Assembly: GCA_964636895.1 (NCBI GenBank)
Contig: CAZWUW010000092.1
Span: forward strand, 1 to 10,400
Direction: 5' to 3'
Source: CAZWUW01 sp964636895
Lineage (GTDB): Bacteria; Bacillota; Thermincolia; Thermincolales; CAZWUW01
Length of the DNA stretch: 10,400 nucleotides
Part shown: one piece after another, positions 1 through 5,876 of the stretch
Numbering within the stretch: the stretch's first letter is position 1
How the letters are laid out: every line of letters starts with the position of its first letter
Translations under genes and position numbers: made by a program
The notes under the pieces: generated by a model
Database searches by the model: none
What the model was told of the DNA's origin: nothing
Seen by the model: only the letters and a program-made list of their open reading frames with translations

Positions 1-412
1 CCGGCGTAGTAACAACTGCCACTACTCCGGCACTAAGCAGCCTTTCCCTGACAGCTTCCTCCATAAACCCTTCAAATATCGGCACAGCAACGGCACCGGC
101 TTTCAGGATGCCGAGAAAACTGATGTATAATTCCGGACACGCGGGCATAAAAACAGCCACCCGATCCCGTCTACCTACTCCGTGCTTTTTCAGGACATTG
201 GCAAATTTACTGGAATAGTCCTTTAACTGACCAAAGGTAAATGTCTCCTGCCGCTGCCCGTTGGTAAAAAAAAGCGCCTTGGCCGCAGCCTTGCCGCCTT
301 CCTCAACATGACGGTCCACGGCCTCATAAACAATATTTAACCGACCCGTGTCATGCCAACTGAATTCCGGTTCCAGCGCCGCAAAAGTTAAATCTGCACC
401 CAATTTTTCCAC
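1..412 (-). CDS. acsA: Acetyl-CoA synthetase-like AMP-forming acyl-CoA ligase, N-terminal part (cut by window edge)
   Basis: The frame encodes about 137 residues of the N-terminal region of an ANL-superfamily acyl-CoA ligase, which activates a carboxylate (acetate or propionate) with ATP and CoA in the cytoplasm. Visible hallmarks are an EFSWHDTGRLN segment near residues 15-26 and a VAVFMPACPELYISFLGILKAGA segment near 80-100, the usual early part of the AMP-binding domain. These are followed by VAVPIFEGFMEEA and a terminal VVTTP strand. The ATP-loop and catalytic motifs lie beyond the edge. The start is doubtful. The only in-frame start after the upstream TGA (428-430) is GTG at 410-412, with no convincing Shine-Dalgarno. 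An ATG frame from 458 reads smoothly into this frame only if one base near 428 is skipped. A terminator separates it from the EF-G-like gene, so it probably has its own promoter. Acetate versus propionate specificity cannot be told from this part. Confidence 0.8.
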   Translation of the reverse strand, partial: MEKLGADLTFAALEPEFSWHDTGRLNIVYEAVDRHVEEGGKAAAKALFFTNGQRQETFTFGQLKDYSSKFANVLKKHGVGRRDRVAVFMPACPELYISFLGILKAGAVAVPIFEGFMEEAVRERLLSAGVVAVVTTP

Positions 413-518
413 CCCGTAAATCTTTTCTCATACCAGGAAGTGTCACTTTAATAGACATATTCGACGAAGCGTATTTCCATTCCTGCCATTTTTAGCTGAA
501 AAGATAATCAAATAATGC

Positions 519-553
519 CGAAAGGCTTGCCGTTTATAACGACAAGCCTTTCG
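519..553 (-). terminator. Rho-independent terminator after the EF-G-like gene
   Basis: A perfect 11-bp inverted repeat (519-529 with 543-553, arms CGAAAGGCTTG and CAAGCCTTTCG) encloses a 13-nt loop. It starts three bases after the stop codon of the EF-G-like gene. Read on the minus strand it is followed by a T-rich but interrupted tract (ATTATTTGATTATCTTTT). On the plus strand it is followed by CTTTTACTTTT, which would lie inside the EF-G-like gene, so the minus orientation is the sensible one. Confidence 0.7.
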
Positions 554-556
554 CTT

Positions 557-2584
557 TTACTTTTCCGCTGCTTCTTTTTGTGCCCGGGCCTTGGTAACAA
601 TTTTATCCGCCAGCAATGCCGGCACTTCTTCATAATGAGCATATTCCATTTTGAATGCACCCCGGCCCTGGGACATGGATTTCAGGTCAATAGCGTATCG
701 GTACATTTCAGATAAAGGCACGCGCGCTTTAACCGTAGTAAATTTGCCAGCGGGTTCCATGCCCAGAATATGACCGCGCTTGGTATTAAAGTCGCTTATA
801 ATATCGCCCATGTAACTCTCCGGCACCGTTACTTCCACATGCATCACAGGTTCCAGCAAGACCGGTTTGGCCTGTAACGCTCCCTTCTTAAAAGCCTGGG
901 AAGCCGCAATCTTAAAAGCCATTTCGGAAGAATCCACATTGTGGTAAGAACCGTCATAAAGCACAACCTTCACATCGGTTACCGGATACCCGGCCAGCAC
1001 TCCTTCAGCCATAGCTTCTTTGATTCCCTTTTCCACCCCCGGAATGTATTGTCTGGGCACCGAACCCCCGAAAATCTCTTCGCCAAACTCATAACCGCCC
1101 ACTACCAGCGGTTCCAGTCGCAGCCAGACATGACCGTACTGACCATGGCCGCCCGTCTGTTTCTTGTGTTTGCCTTCCACCTTGACCATGCCCCGGATTG
1201 TTTCCCGGTAAGGCACCCGGGGATCTTTTTTGATTACGTCCACACCGTATTTTCTTTTGAATTTTTCCAGGGTGATTTCCAGGTGGGTTTCACCTATGCC
1301 GGTAAGCAGCGTTTCCTTGGTTTCCGTGTCTTTTTTTAACCGCAGCGCCGGGTCTTCTTCCAAGATTTTGCTCATGGCATTGCCCAGTTTGTCTTCATCG
1401 CCCTTGGTCTTGGGCTCAATGGCTACCGTAAAAGTTGGCACCGGAAAAGAAATGGGATCCAATTTGATGCTTTTATCCTTAAGGCACAAGGTGTCGTTGG
1501 TACCGGTATCCTGCAGTTTCACCAGCGCACAAATATCACCGCAAGGCACTTCTGTAACCGCTACCTGGTTTTTGCCCCGCAGATACAGAATCTGACCGAT
1601 TTTTTCCGGCTTCTCTTTAACACTGTTGAAGATTGGTGTTTCCACTTTCAGGTTGCCGCCAAAAACCCGCAAAAAATTCAGCTTGCCCACAAACGGGTCA
1701 ACCATCGTTTTAAACACCAGCGCCGACAAGGGTTCTCCCTGTTTATCGGCCGGCACCGGGCTGTATTCCACCAGGAAATCCGTCAGCTCGGAGACACCCA
1801 TGTTTTTGAGCGCTGAACCACATAAAACAGGGTTAATTTTGGCGGCGGCAACACCCAGTTTGAGTCCGTTTTTGATTTCTTCCACAGTAAGCTCTTCGCC
1901 GTTTAAGTACTTCTCCAAGACGACATCATCCATTTCCGCAGCCGCTTCCAGCAGTTTTTCCCTGTATTCTGCCAGGTAATCTGCTAGGTCAGCCGGCACT
2001 TCGGTTTCCTTGACTTTGCCGTTAGCTTCAAATATGTATGCTTTTTGATCCAGTACGTCAATATAACCCCGAAATGTTTCCGCCGCTCCAATAGGTATCT
2101 GCAGAGGAATAAAATTGCCGCTAAAGCTCTCCTGCAGGCTCTCCATGGTCTTAAAAAAATTGGCATTTTCCCGATCCATTTTATTGACGAAGACAATTCG
2201 CGGCAAATTAGCTTCATCCACCATACTCCAGATGATCTCTGTCTGCACCTCCACCCCGGCGGCGGCACAAACAACGAAAAGGTTGCCGTCCACAACCCGC
2301 AAAACGCCCTTCACGTCACTAATAAAGTCCGCATACCCCGGGGTATCCAGCAAATTAATTTTGCAGTTCTTCCATTCACAGGGCACTAACGATGTATGAA
2401 TGGTAACCTGCCGTTTTGTTTCTTCCGGATGATAGTCCGATGTAGTTGTTCCGTCCTCGACGCGTCCCAATCTTGTGATGGCTCCTGAGTTGTACAGCAT
2501 TGCTTCCACCAGAGATGTCTTCCCCGCTCCGCCGTGAGCAACCACGCCGATATTCCTGAGTTGACCAGTCTGATAGCCTTTCAA
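557..2584 (-). CDS. fusA2: Elongation factor G-like translational GTPase (EF-G2 type)
   Basis: This is a full-length EF-G-family GTPase of about 675 residues (EF-G is about 690). G1 is AHGGAGKT near residues 16-23, G3 is DTPGYADF near 80-87, G4 is NKMD near 134-137 and G5 is GSALKN near 256-261. The domain IV sequence GKHKKQTGGHGQYGHVW and a C-terminal EF-G domain follow. Two departures from classical FusA stand out: the G3 motif has Tyr where canonical DTPGHVDF has the catalytic His, and the switch I RGITI is KRQVTI. Both fit the EF-G-like paralogue class rather than the essential translocase, which would sit in the str operon. A TTG at 2588-2590 is only 2 nt from the GGGAGG ribosome site (2593-2598), while the TTG at 2582-2584 is 8 nt away, so I choose the latter. 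The cellular role of this class is not settled: a ribosome-associated function is likely, but full translocase activity is not assured. Confidence 0.88.
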   Translation of the reverse strand: MKGYQTGQLRNIGVVAHGGAGKTSLVEAMLYNSGAITRLGRVEDGTTTSDYHPEETKRQVTIHTSLVPCEWKNCKINLLDTPGYADFISDVKGVLRVVDGNLFVVCAAAGVEVQTEIIWSMVDEANLPRIVFVNKMDRENANFFKTMESLQESFSGNFIPLQIPIGAAETFRGYIDVLDQKAYIFEANGKVKETEVPADLADYLAEYREKLLEAAAEMDDVVLEKYLNGEELTVEEIKNGLKLGVAAAKINPVLCGSALKNMGVSELTDFLVEYSPVPADKQGEPLSALVFKTMVDPFVGKLNFLRVFGGNLKVETPIFNSVKEKPEKIGQILYLRGKNQVAVTEVPCGDICALVKLQDTGTNDTLCLKDKSIKLDPISFPVPTFTVAIEPKTKGDEDKLGNAMSKILEEDPALRLKKDTETKETLLTGIGETHLEITLEKFKRKYGVDVIKKDPRVPYRETIRGMVKVEGKHKKQTGGHGQYGHVWLRLEPLVVGGYEFGEEIFGGSVPRQYIPGVEKGIKEAMAEGVLAGYPVTDVKVVLYDGSYHNVDSSEMAFKIAASQAFKKGALQAKPVLLEPVMHVEVTVPESYMGDIISDFNTKRGHILGMEPAGKFTTVKARVPLSEMYRYAIDLKSMSQGRGAFKMEYAHYEEVPALLADKIVTKARAQKEAAEK

Positions 2585-2610
2585 CTTCAACGCCTCCCGT
2601 CATGTATTTT

Positions 2611-2671
2611 GATAGGTGCTGAGTCCTATCTGAATCCGGGTAGCCAGCCATATTAAGTTATGTTAACTTAA
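2611..2671 (-). promoter_or_regulatory. Probable promoter/operator and leader hairpin of the EF-G-like gene
   Basis: Reading leftwards, a TAATAT -10-like hexamer (2650-2655) has only a weak -35 (TTAATT, 3 of 6 matches). It is overlapped by a perfect 8-bp inverted repeat with a 3-nt spacer (2653-2660 and 2664-2671; TTAAGTTA, TGT, TAACTTAA). A second imperfectly spaced repeat follows (2671-2677 with 2685-2691, AAATTAA/TTAATTT). The leader contains a 6-bp hairpin (2611-2616 with 2625-2630, GATAGG/CCTATC) ending 12 nt before the ribosome binding site. A repressor operator over the -10 is an inference. Confidence 0.35.
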
Positions 2672-2808
2672 AATTAACGCGACATTAATTTTTAGTTAAT
2701 TATTCGACGCCACCAGGTTAAAATCCTTTGCTTATTTTGTAGGATAATATCGAAAAATATTTTTTACCGAAAATTATTATATCCATGTTTGCCATTTATA
2801 ACCGTTTT

Positions 2809-2837
2809 TTGATATTTTTAACCTCGTGCGGCATTAT
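2809..2837 (+). promoter_or_regulatory. Candidate sigma-A promoter for the selenoprotein glutaredoxin gene
   Basis: TTGATA (2809-2814, 5 of 6 to TTGACA) and CATTAT (2832-2837, 4 of 6 to TATAAT) are separated by 17 nt. This would give a leader of about 60 nt before the ATG at 2906. The rest of 2672-2905 is AT-rich with no gene; it includes a 12-bp palindrome at 2753-2764 (AAAAATATTTTT) of unknown meaning. Confidence 0.35.
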
Positions 2838-2905
2838 CACGCATAGTAAATATCCGGCCGGTAAAAGCTAAGACAAGAATATACTATGAAAGGAGTCTGG
2901 TGGAT

Positions 2906-3139
2906 ATGCCTTCAAAAGTCATTGTATACAGCACTCCCACCTGACCGGCCTGTGTCCGGGTGAAAGAGTTTCTTTCCAGCAAAGGAGTACAGTTCCAGGA
3001 ACATAACGTGGCCGATAACCTCAAAGCCCGGGAAGAAATGGTGAACAAAACCGGCAGTCTGGCAGTACCTACATTGATTATCGACGATGCGACAGTAATC
3101 GGTTTTGACCGGGGCAAACTGGAAAAGTTATTGCAATAA
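2906..3139 (+). CDS. Selenocysteine-containing glutaredoxin-like protein (YruB/NrdH type), Sec at in-frame TGA 2942-2944
   Basis: This encodes a 77-residue single-domain thioredoxin-fold protein if the TGA at codon 13 is read as selenocysteine. The N-terminus is MPSKVIVYSTPT-U-PAC, with Sec13 replacing the first Cys of the CxxC redox motif and Cys16 as the resolving residue. The cis-Pro loop LAVPTLIID lies near residues 53-61 and the YruB-type ending GFDRGKLEKLL near 66-76. Homology-like sequence continues without interruption across the TGA, so a decayed gene is unlikely. The start has AAAGGAG at 2889-2895, 10 nt upstream. A SECIS-like hairpin follows the TGA and a strong terminator follows the TAA. 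Such proteins reduce disulfides or selenylsulfides in the cytoplasm; the partner is not visible, though a thioredoxin-reductase-like gene converges on it. Glutaredoxin-like selenoproteins are known in anaerobic Firmicutes. Standard annotation would break this gene at TGA. Confidence 0.85.
2942..2992 (+). promoter_or_regulatory. Sec UGA codon with SECIS-like stem-loop
   Basis: Downstream of the UGA (2942-2944) an apical stem GAAAGA/UCUUUC (2962-2967 with 2971-2976) carries a 3-nt loop GUU. The loop begins after 23 intervening nt and has G in its first position. G2960-C2977 can extend the stem with U2961 bulged. An outer stem pairs 2950-2957 with 2984-2992 (CUGUGUCC against GGAGUACAG, two wobble pairs and one bulged A). 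The spacing and the loop G agree with what I recall of the bacterial SECIS pattern; the folding was done by eye. Confidence 0.6.
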
Positions 3140-3145
3140 GACTCA

Positions 3146-3179
3146 GGGCGGTGCCAATACTTAATTTTTGGCACCGCCC
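3146..3179. terminator. Strong bidirectional terminator hairpin between glutaredoxin and thioredoxin reductase genes
   Basis: A perfect 12-bp GC-rich inverted repeat (3146-3157 with 3168-3179, GGGCGGTGCCAA/TTGGCACCGCCC) has a 10-nt loop. It lies 6 nt after the glutaredoxin stop and about 45 nt past the convergent reductase stop. The tails are T-containing rather than pure U tracts (CTATATTTG on plus). A second, weaker hairpin at 3191-3210 (GGTGGCA/TGTCACC) lies between it and the reductase gene. Confidence 0.75.
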
Positions 3180-3201
3180 CTATATTTGTAGGTGGCACTT
3201 T

Positions 3202-3237
3202 CTTGTCACCTGACCGGATGCTTGTCACCTGACCGGA
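3202..3237. repeat. 17-bp tandem direct repeat at the 3' end of the thioredoxin-reductase-like gene
   Basis: CTTGTCACCTGACCGGA occurs at 3202-3218 and again at 3221-3237, a period of 19 bp. The right copy contains the last codons and the TGA stop of the reductase-like gene; the left copy lies just outside it. This looks like a small local duplication. Confidence 0.85.
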
Positions 3238-4187
3238 GCAAGCTTCTCCGCCAGGTATTTTTCCGCCTGAATAGCGGCCACGGCACCATCGCCGGCGGCG
3301 GTAACCACCTGCCGGGTGCTTTTATCCCGCACATCGCCGGCGCAAAAAACGCCGGCAACTTCCGTCCTCATCTCGATATCGGTAGGAATGTAACCGGCTG
3401 CCGTCAGTTGAAGCTGGTCTTTAAATATTTCACTTTTGGGGTCATTACCGATAAAGACAAAAACGGCATCAATGGGCATTTCTTTTATTTCATTGGTTTG
3501 CAGATTTTTCAAAGTAACAGCGCTCACATGGTTATCACCTTGCACGCCGGTTACCTGTGAATTCCCGACAATATCTATTTGGGGATGGTTTAACACCTCT
3601 GCCTGCGCGGTTTTACCTGCCTTAAACCGGTCCAACTGATGGACAATGGTCACCCGGGAGGCAAATTTTGTTAAGAATAAAGCCTCCTGCAGCGCAGAAT
3701 TACCGCCACCCACAACAATTACCTGCTTATCCTGGTAAAAAGGGCCGTCACAGGTGGCACAGTAATGGACACCACGGCTTTGCAGCTTTTCCGCCCCCTC
3801 GGCCGTTAATTTACGGGGCCTGGTACCGGTAGCAATAATCACTGCCCGGGCACAGTATTCGATTTCCTGTGTTTTTAAACACTTGATTTCCCCTGGCAAA
3901 TCAATTTTGACCGGCGGTTTAAACTCATCTATCCGCACCCCGAACCCCAATGCCTGTTCCCGCATATTTTCAATCAGTTTAGGTCCTTCAATTACCCCGT
4001 CGGTACCCGGATAATTGGCAATATGATAGGTGTTGACAGCCTGGCCGCCCAGGTTGTCTTCCTCAACCAATACTGTTTTTAATTTGGCCCGTCCTGCATA
4101 AATCGCCGCCGTCAAGCCGGCCGGACCTCCACCGATGATGAGTACATCACATGCAACTTTATTCCCGGAATTCATCTCCTGGGCCAT
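3225..4187 (-). CDS. trxB: Thioredoxin reductase-like flavoprotein with altered NADPH-binding motif
   Basis: This 320-residue protein has the length and order of bacterial low-Mr thioredoxin reductase. The FAD-binding GGGPAG lies at 19-24, the redox-active CATC at 143-146 and the nucleotide-binding GGGNSA at 160-165. The FAD-contacting CAGDVRD lies near 282-288 and is followed by the RQVVTAAGDG helix. It should pass electrons from a reduced carrier through FAD to a thioredoxin- or glutaredoxin-like partner. The usual HRRxxxR motif that binds the NADPH 2'-phosphate is HQLDRFK at 183-189, losing all three arginines, so NADH or another donor is plausible. The start ATG has AGGAGG 7 nt upstream. 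The gene lies about 95 bp downstream of rnhA in the same direction and converges on the selenoglutaredoxin gene. Its 3' end overlaps a small tandem duplication. Confidence 0.9.
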   Translation of the reverse strand: MAQEMNSGNKVACDVLIIGGGPAGLTAAIYAGRAKLKTVLVEEDNLGGQAVNTYHIANYPGTDGVIEGPKLIENMREQALGFGVRIDEFKPPVKIDLPGEIKCLKTQEIEYCARAVIIATGTRPRKLTAEGAEKLQSRGVHYCATCDGPFYQDKQVIVVGGGNSALQEALFLTKFASRVTIVHQLDRFKAGKTAQAEVLNHPQIDIVGNSQVTGVQGDNHVSAVTLKNLQTNEIKEMPIDAVFVFIGNDPKSEIFKDQLQLTAAGYIPTDIEMRTEVAGVFCAGDVRDKSTRQVVTAAGDGAVAAIQAEKYLAEKLAPVR

Positions 4188-4282
4188 TAAAAAACCTCCT
4201 CCTGACTAGATTGCTTTTAGTCTTTACGGGGGAGGAAAAAATATGCCGGTCTTTAAGTGAACAATCACTCATACACTTCTTA

Positions 4283-4720
4283 TTACCGGGCTTTTTTTAT
4301 TTCTGCTCGGGCCAGTTCATCGCAACGATTGTTATACTTGTTATCGGCATGCCCTTTGACCTTTACCCACTTTATCTGGTGCCGGCCGGCGAAATGCAAT
4401 AACTCCTGCCACAAATCCTGATTCTCCACCGGTTGCTTCTGACTGTTGCGCCAGCCGTTGCGCTGCCATTTTCCCAGCCAATCCTGCAGAAAAGCGTTAA
4501 TCAGATAGGCACTGTCACTGTATAACGTAACAGCACAAGGCTCCTTTAGCAGCTTCAGAGCCTCAATGGCCCCAGTAAGCTCCATCCGGTTGTTGGTGGT
4601 AAACGCCGCATAACCGGAAATTTCTTTTTGCCGGTCGCCATACATCAAAACAGCACCCCATCCGCCGGGGCCCGGATTACCGGAACAAGCTCCGTCAGTA
4701 TAAATGATAATATCTTTCAT
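4283..4720 (-). CDS. rnhA: Ribonuclease HI
   Basis: This 145-residue protein hydrolyses the RNA strand of RNA-DNA hybrids, removing R-loops and primers. The complete catalytic set is visible with E. coli-like spacing: Asp9 in YTDGACSGNPGPGG, Glu47 in NRMEL, Asp69 in LYSDSAYL, His124 in KGHADN and Asp134 in NRCDELAR. The basic-handle region (around residues 85-97, with WQRNGWRNSQKQP) is present, as in E. coli RNase HI. The ATG overlaps the stop of the upstream phosphoesterase gene as ATGA (4717-4720), so the two are probably translationally coupled. The 95-bp gap to the reductase gene contains a small hairpin (4256-4269, AGTGA/TCACT) and only poor promoter-like matches. Confidence 0.96.
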   Translation of the reverse strand: MKDIIIYTDGACSGNPGPGGWGAVLMYGDRQKEISGYAAFTTNNRMELTGAIEALKLLKEPCAVTLYSDSAYLINAFLQDWLGKWQRNGWRNSQKQPVENQDLWQELLHFAGRHQIKWVKVKGHADNKYNNRCDELARAEIKKAR

Positions 4721-5469
4721 TCCATATTCTCCTCTAAACCGGATTTGCTTGCCGCTGCTTCACAAATGAGCAAGGGCGAAAAACCAATATAATCACACGC
4801 CACCAGATAAAAGCTGATGCCGCCGGCCGCGGCCAAAACTTGCCGGCTATCAGCATTATGCAGGTGACCGTATACACATGTTTTGACCCCGTACTTGAGG
4901 AGCAATGCCATAAATCCGGCATCCGGCACGCTGCCTGCCGCCGGAGGATAGTGTAGCATGACAAGGTAATTTGTAAAGCCCGCCTGTACGGCGCTTTTTA
5001 ATGACAATTCCAGACGTTGCAGTTCCCGCAAATAGATTTTGGTGTCGTCCATTTCCCCGGGACAGAGCCAGCCCCGGGTACCGCAAACAGCAATATCCCC
5101 AGCGGCAAAACAGTCGTTTTGCAAAGCAATCATCCCCGGCGGCAACAAGCGACGCACCTTGCCAATGGCCTGCCACCAATAATCATGGTTCCCTTTGATC
5201 AGTATCTTGATTCCGGGCAATTGGCCGATAAAATCCAGGTCAAACACAGCATCTTCCGGTTTTGTGGCCCATGATAAATCACCCGGCAGCAAAACAAGGT
5301 CTTCATCCCGCACCATCCGTTGCCAGTTGGCCGCTATCAGGTCAAAATGCCGATACCACTGCGCGCCAAAAATATCCATCGGTTTTGCGGCTGTAGCTTC
5401 ATGTAAATTATCAAGCAACACCTTTTCTCCAAAGGATAAATGCAAATCGCCAATGGCGAAAACGCGCAT
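4717..5469 (-). CDS. Calcineurin-like metallophosphoesterase of unknown substrate
   Basis: This 250-residue protein carries the full dinuclear-metal phosphoesterase signature: GDLH (Asp8, His10), GDLSW (Asp64), GNHDYWW (Asn94, His95), MLHYPP (His173) and GHLH (His202, His204). Family members cleave phosphomonoesters or phosphodiesters; the substrate here cannot be read from the sequence. No signal peptide or membrane segment is seen, so it is probably cytoplasmic. The ATG at 5467-5469 follows a GGGAGG ribosome site about 10 nt upstream. It is the first gene of a minus-strand run with rnhA (4-bp overlap) and the reductase gene. The coupling to RNase HI suggests, weakly, a link to nucleic-acid metabolism. 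Confidence 0.88.
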   Translation of the reverse strand: MRVFAIGDLHLSFGEKVLLDNLHEATAAKPMDIFGAQWYRHFDLIAANWQRMVRDEDLVLLPGDLSWATKPEDAVFDLDFIGQLPGIKILIKGNHDYWWQAIGKVRRLLPPGMIALQNDCFAAGDIAVCGTRGWLCPGEMDDTKIYLRELQRLELSLKSAVQAGFTNYLVMLHYPPAAGSVPDAGFMALLLKYGVKTCVYGHLHNADSRQVLAAAGGISFYLVACDYIGFSPLLICEAAASKSGLEENME

Positions 5470-5501
5470 CTTTCCCGCCCTCCCGCATGCTTTCTACCTG
5501 T

Positions 5502-5507
5502 AGTATA
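5502..5507 (-). promoter_or_regulatory. Candidate -10 box for the phosphoesterase-rnhA run
   Basis: TATACT on the minus strand lies about 33 nt before the phosphoesterase start. The -35 side is weak (GTTTTT at 16-nt spacing), so this is a suggestion only. Confidence 0.3.
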
Positions 5508-5552
5508 ATCTCACCGGCGGCTAAAAACTTCCACTTACATCAGAATGCCCGC

Positions 5553-5705
5553 AAAAGCAAAAACCCACCCTTGCGAGGCGGGGTTAAATTTATCGCAAAT
5601 CAGTAAAATGAAAATCTTTTTCTTCATAATAAGGGGCGCCTTATGCGCCCCTTAGGAGGGTGGAATACATTCCCCTCCGTACGTTGGATAGCAATGCTAT
5701 CCTCT
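5553..5705 (-). ncRNA. Candidate structured small RNA or terminated leader, unassigned
   Basis: Reading leftwards from about 5705 there are three closely spaced hairpins. They are GGATAGC/GCTATCC with a 3-nt loop (5686-5692 and 5696-5702), GGAGGG/CCCTCC with a 12-nt loop (5655-5660 and 5673-5678), and a 9-bp AAGGGGCGC/GCGCCCCTT with a 5-nt loop (5631-5639 and 5645-5653). An A/U-rich single-stranded stretch and a terminator-like hairpin (5562-5585) with a T-rich tail follow. An extended -10 lies just upstream. The total would be about 150 nt. It could be an independent small RNA or the leader of the phosphoesterase operon, which starts 84 nt downstream of the terminator. I do not recognise a known riboswitch, 6S, SRP or tmRNA consensus. 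Strand assignment rests on the promoter and terminator. Confidence 0.35.
5562..5585 (-). terminator. Intrinsic terminator-like hairpin upstream of the phosphoesterase operon
   Basis: On the minus strand AACCCCGCCT (5576-5585) faces AGGGTGGGTT (5562-5571) across a CGCA loop. That gives 5 bp, a 2x2 mismatch, then 3 bp. It is followed by TTTGCTTTT (5553-5561). The stem is imperfect. It lies upstream of, not after, a protein gene on this strand. Confidence 0.45.
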
Positions 5706-5711
5706 GATTAA

Positions 5712-5720
5712 ATATTACCA
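5712..5720 (-). promoter_or_regulatory. Extended -10 promoter motif for the candidate small RNA
   Basis: TGGTAATAT on the minus strand is an extended -10 (TGn plus TAATAT, 5712-5717). No strong -35 is seen. Transcription would begin near 5705, just before the first hairpin. Confidence 0.35.
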
Positions 5721-5828
5721 TAAACGGAAAAGAATTAAAAGAGGTAATGGACATGTTTTTTTCGCCAAATTAACAGTTTTTTAACCAAATTTTTACCAGC
5801 ACCTAAACCTTGTTTATGCTCAAAATGT

Positions 5829-5842
5829 TATAGTTTACTATA
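5829..5842 (+). promoter_or_regulatory. Palindromic -10 region upstream of the EAL gene
   Basis: TATAGT, TT, ACTATA forms a 6-bp inverted repeat around two bases. It contains two possible -10 hexamers (TATAGT 5829-5834, TATAGA 5839-5844), without a clear -35. It lies 35-48 nt before the EAL start, where GGGAGG (5866-5871) is the ribosome site. Repressor binding over the promoter is an inference. The remainder, 5703-5828, is AT-rich with no gene seen. Confidence 0.35.
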
Positions 5843-5876
5843 GAACATTGTCCGATTAATTGATCGGGAGGTCATA

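Noticed and set aside
941..1979. Several plus-strand open frames of 117-132 codons inside the EF-G-like gene
   Set aside because: They are antisense shadows of a clearly real gene.
2585..2590. First TTG (2588-2590) as the EF-G-like start
   Set aside because: It is only 2 nt from GGGAGG; the next TTG is at 8 nt.
2880..2885. TATACT as a -10 box for the glutaredoxin gene
   Set aside because: Transcription would start inside or beside its ribosome binding site, leaving no usable leader.
2884..3228. 114-codon open frame on the minus strand opposite the glutaredoxin gene
   Set aside because: It is antisense to the selenoprotein, has no recognisable domain, and arises because the real gene is interrupted by TGA.
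5535..5627. 30-codon minus-strand ORF starting MKKKIFILLI within the structured region
   Set aside because: It has no accessible ribosome site, overlaps the terminator hairpin, and has no family resemblance.
5703..5876. c-di-GMP (GEMM) riboswitch upstream of the EAL gene
   Set aside because: I looked for its conserved elements in the leader and saw none.
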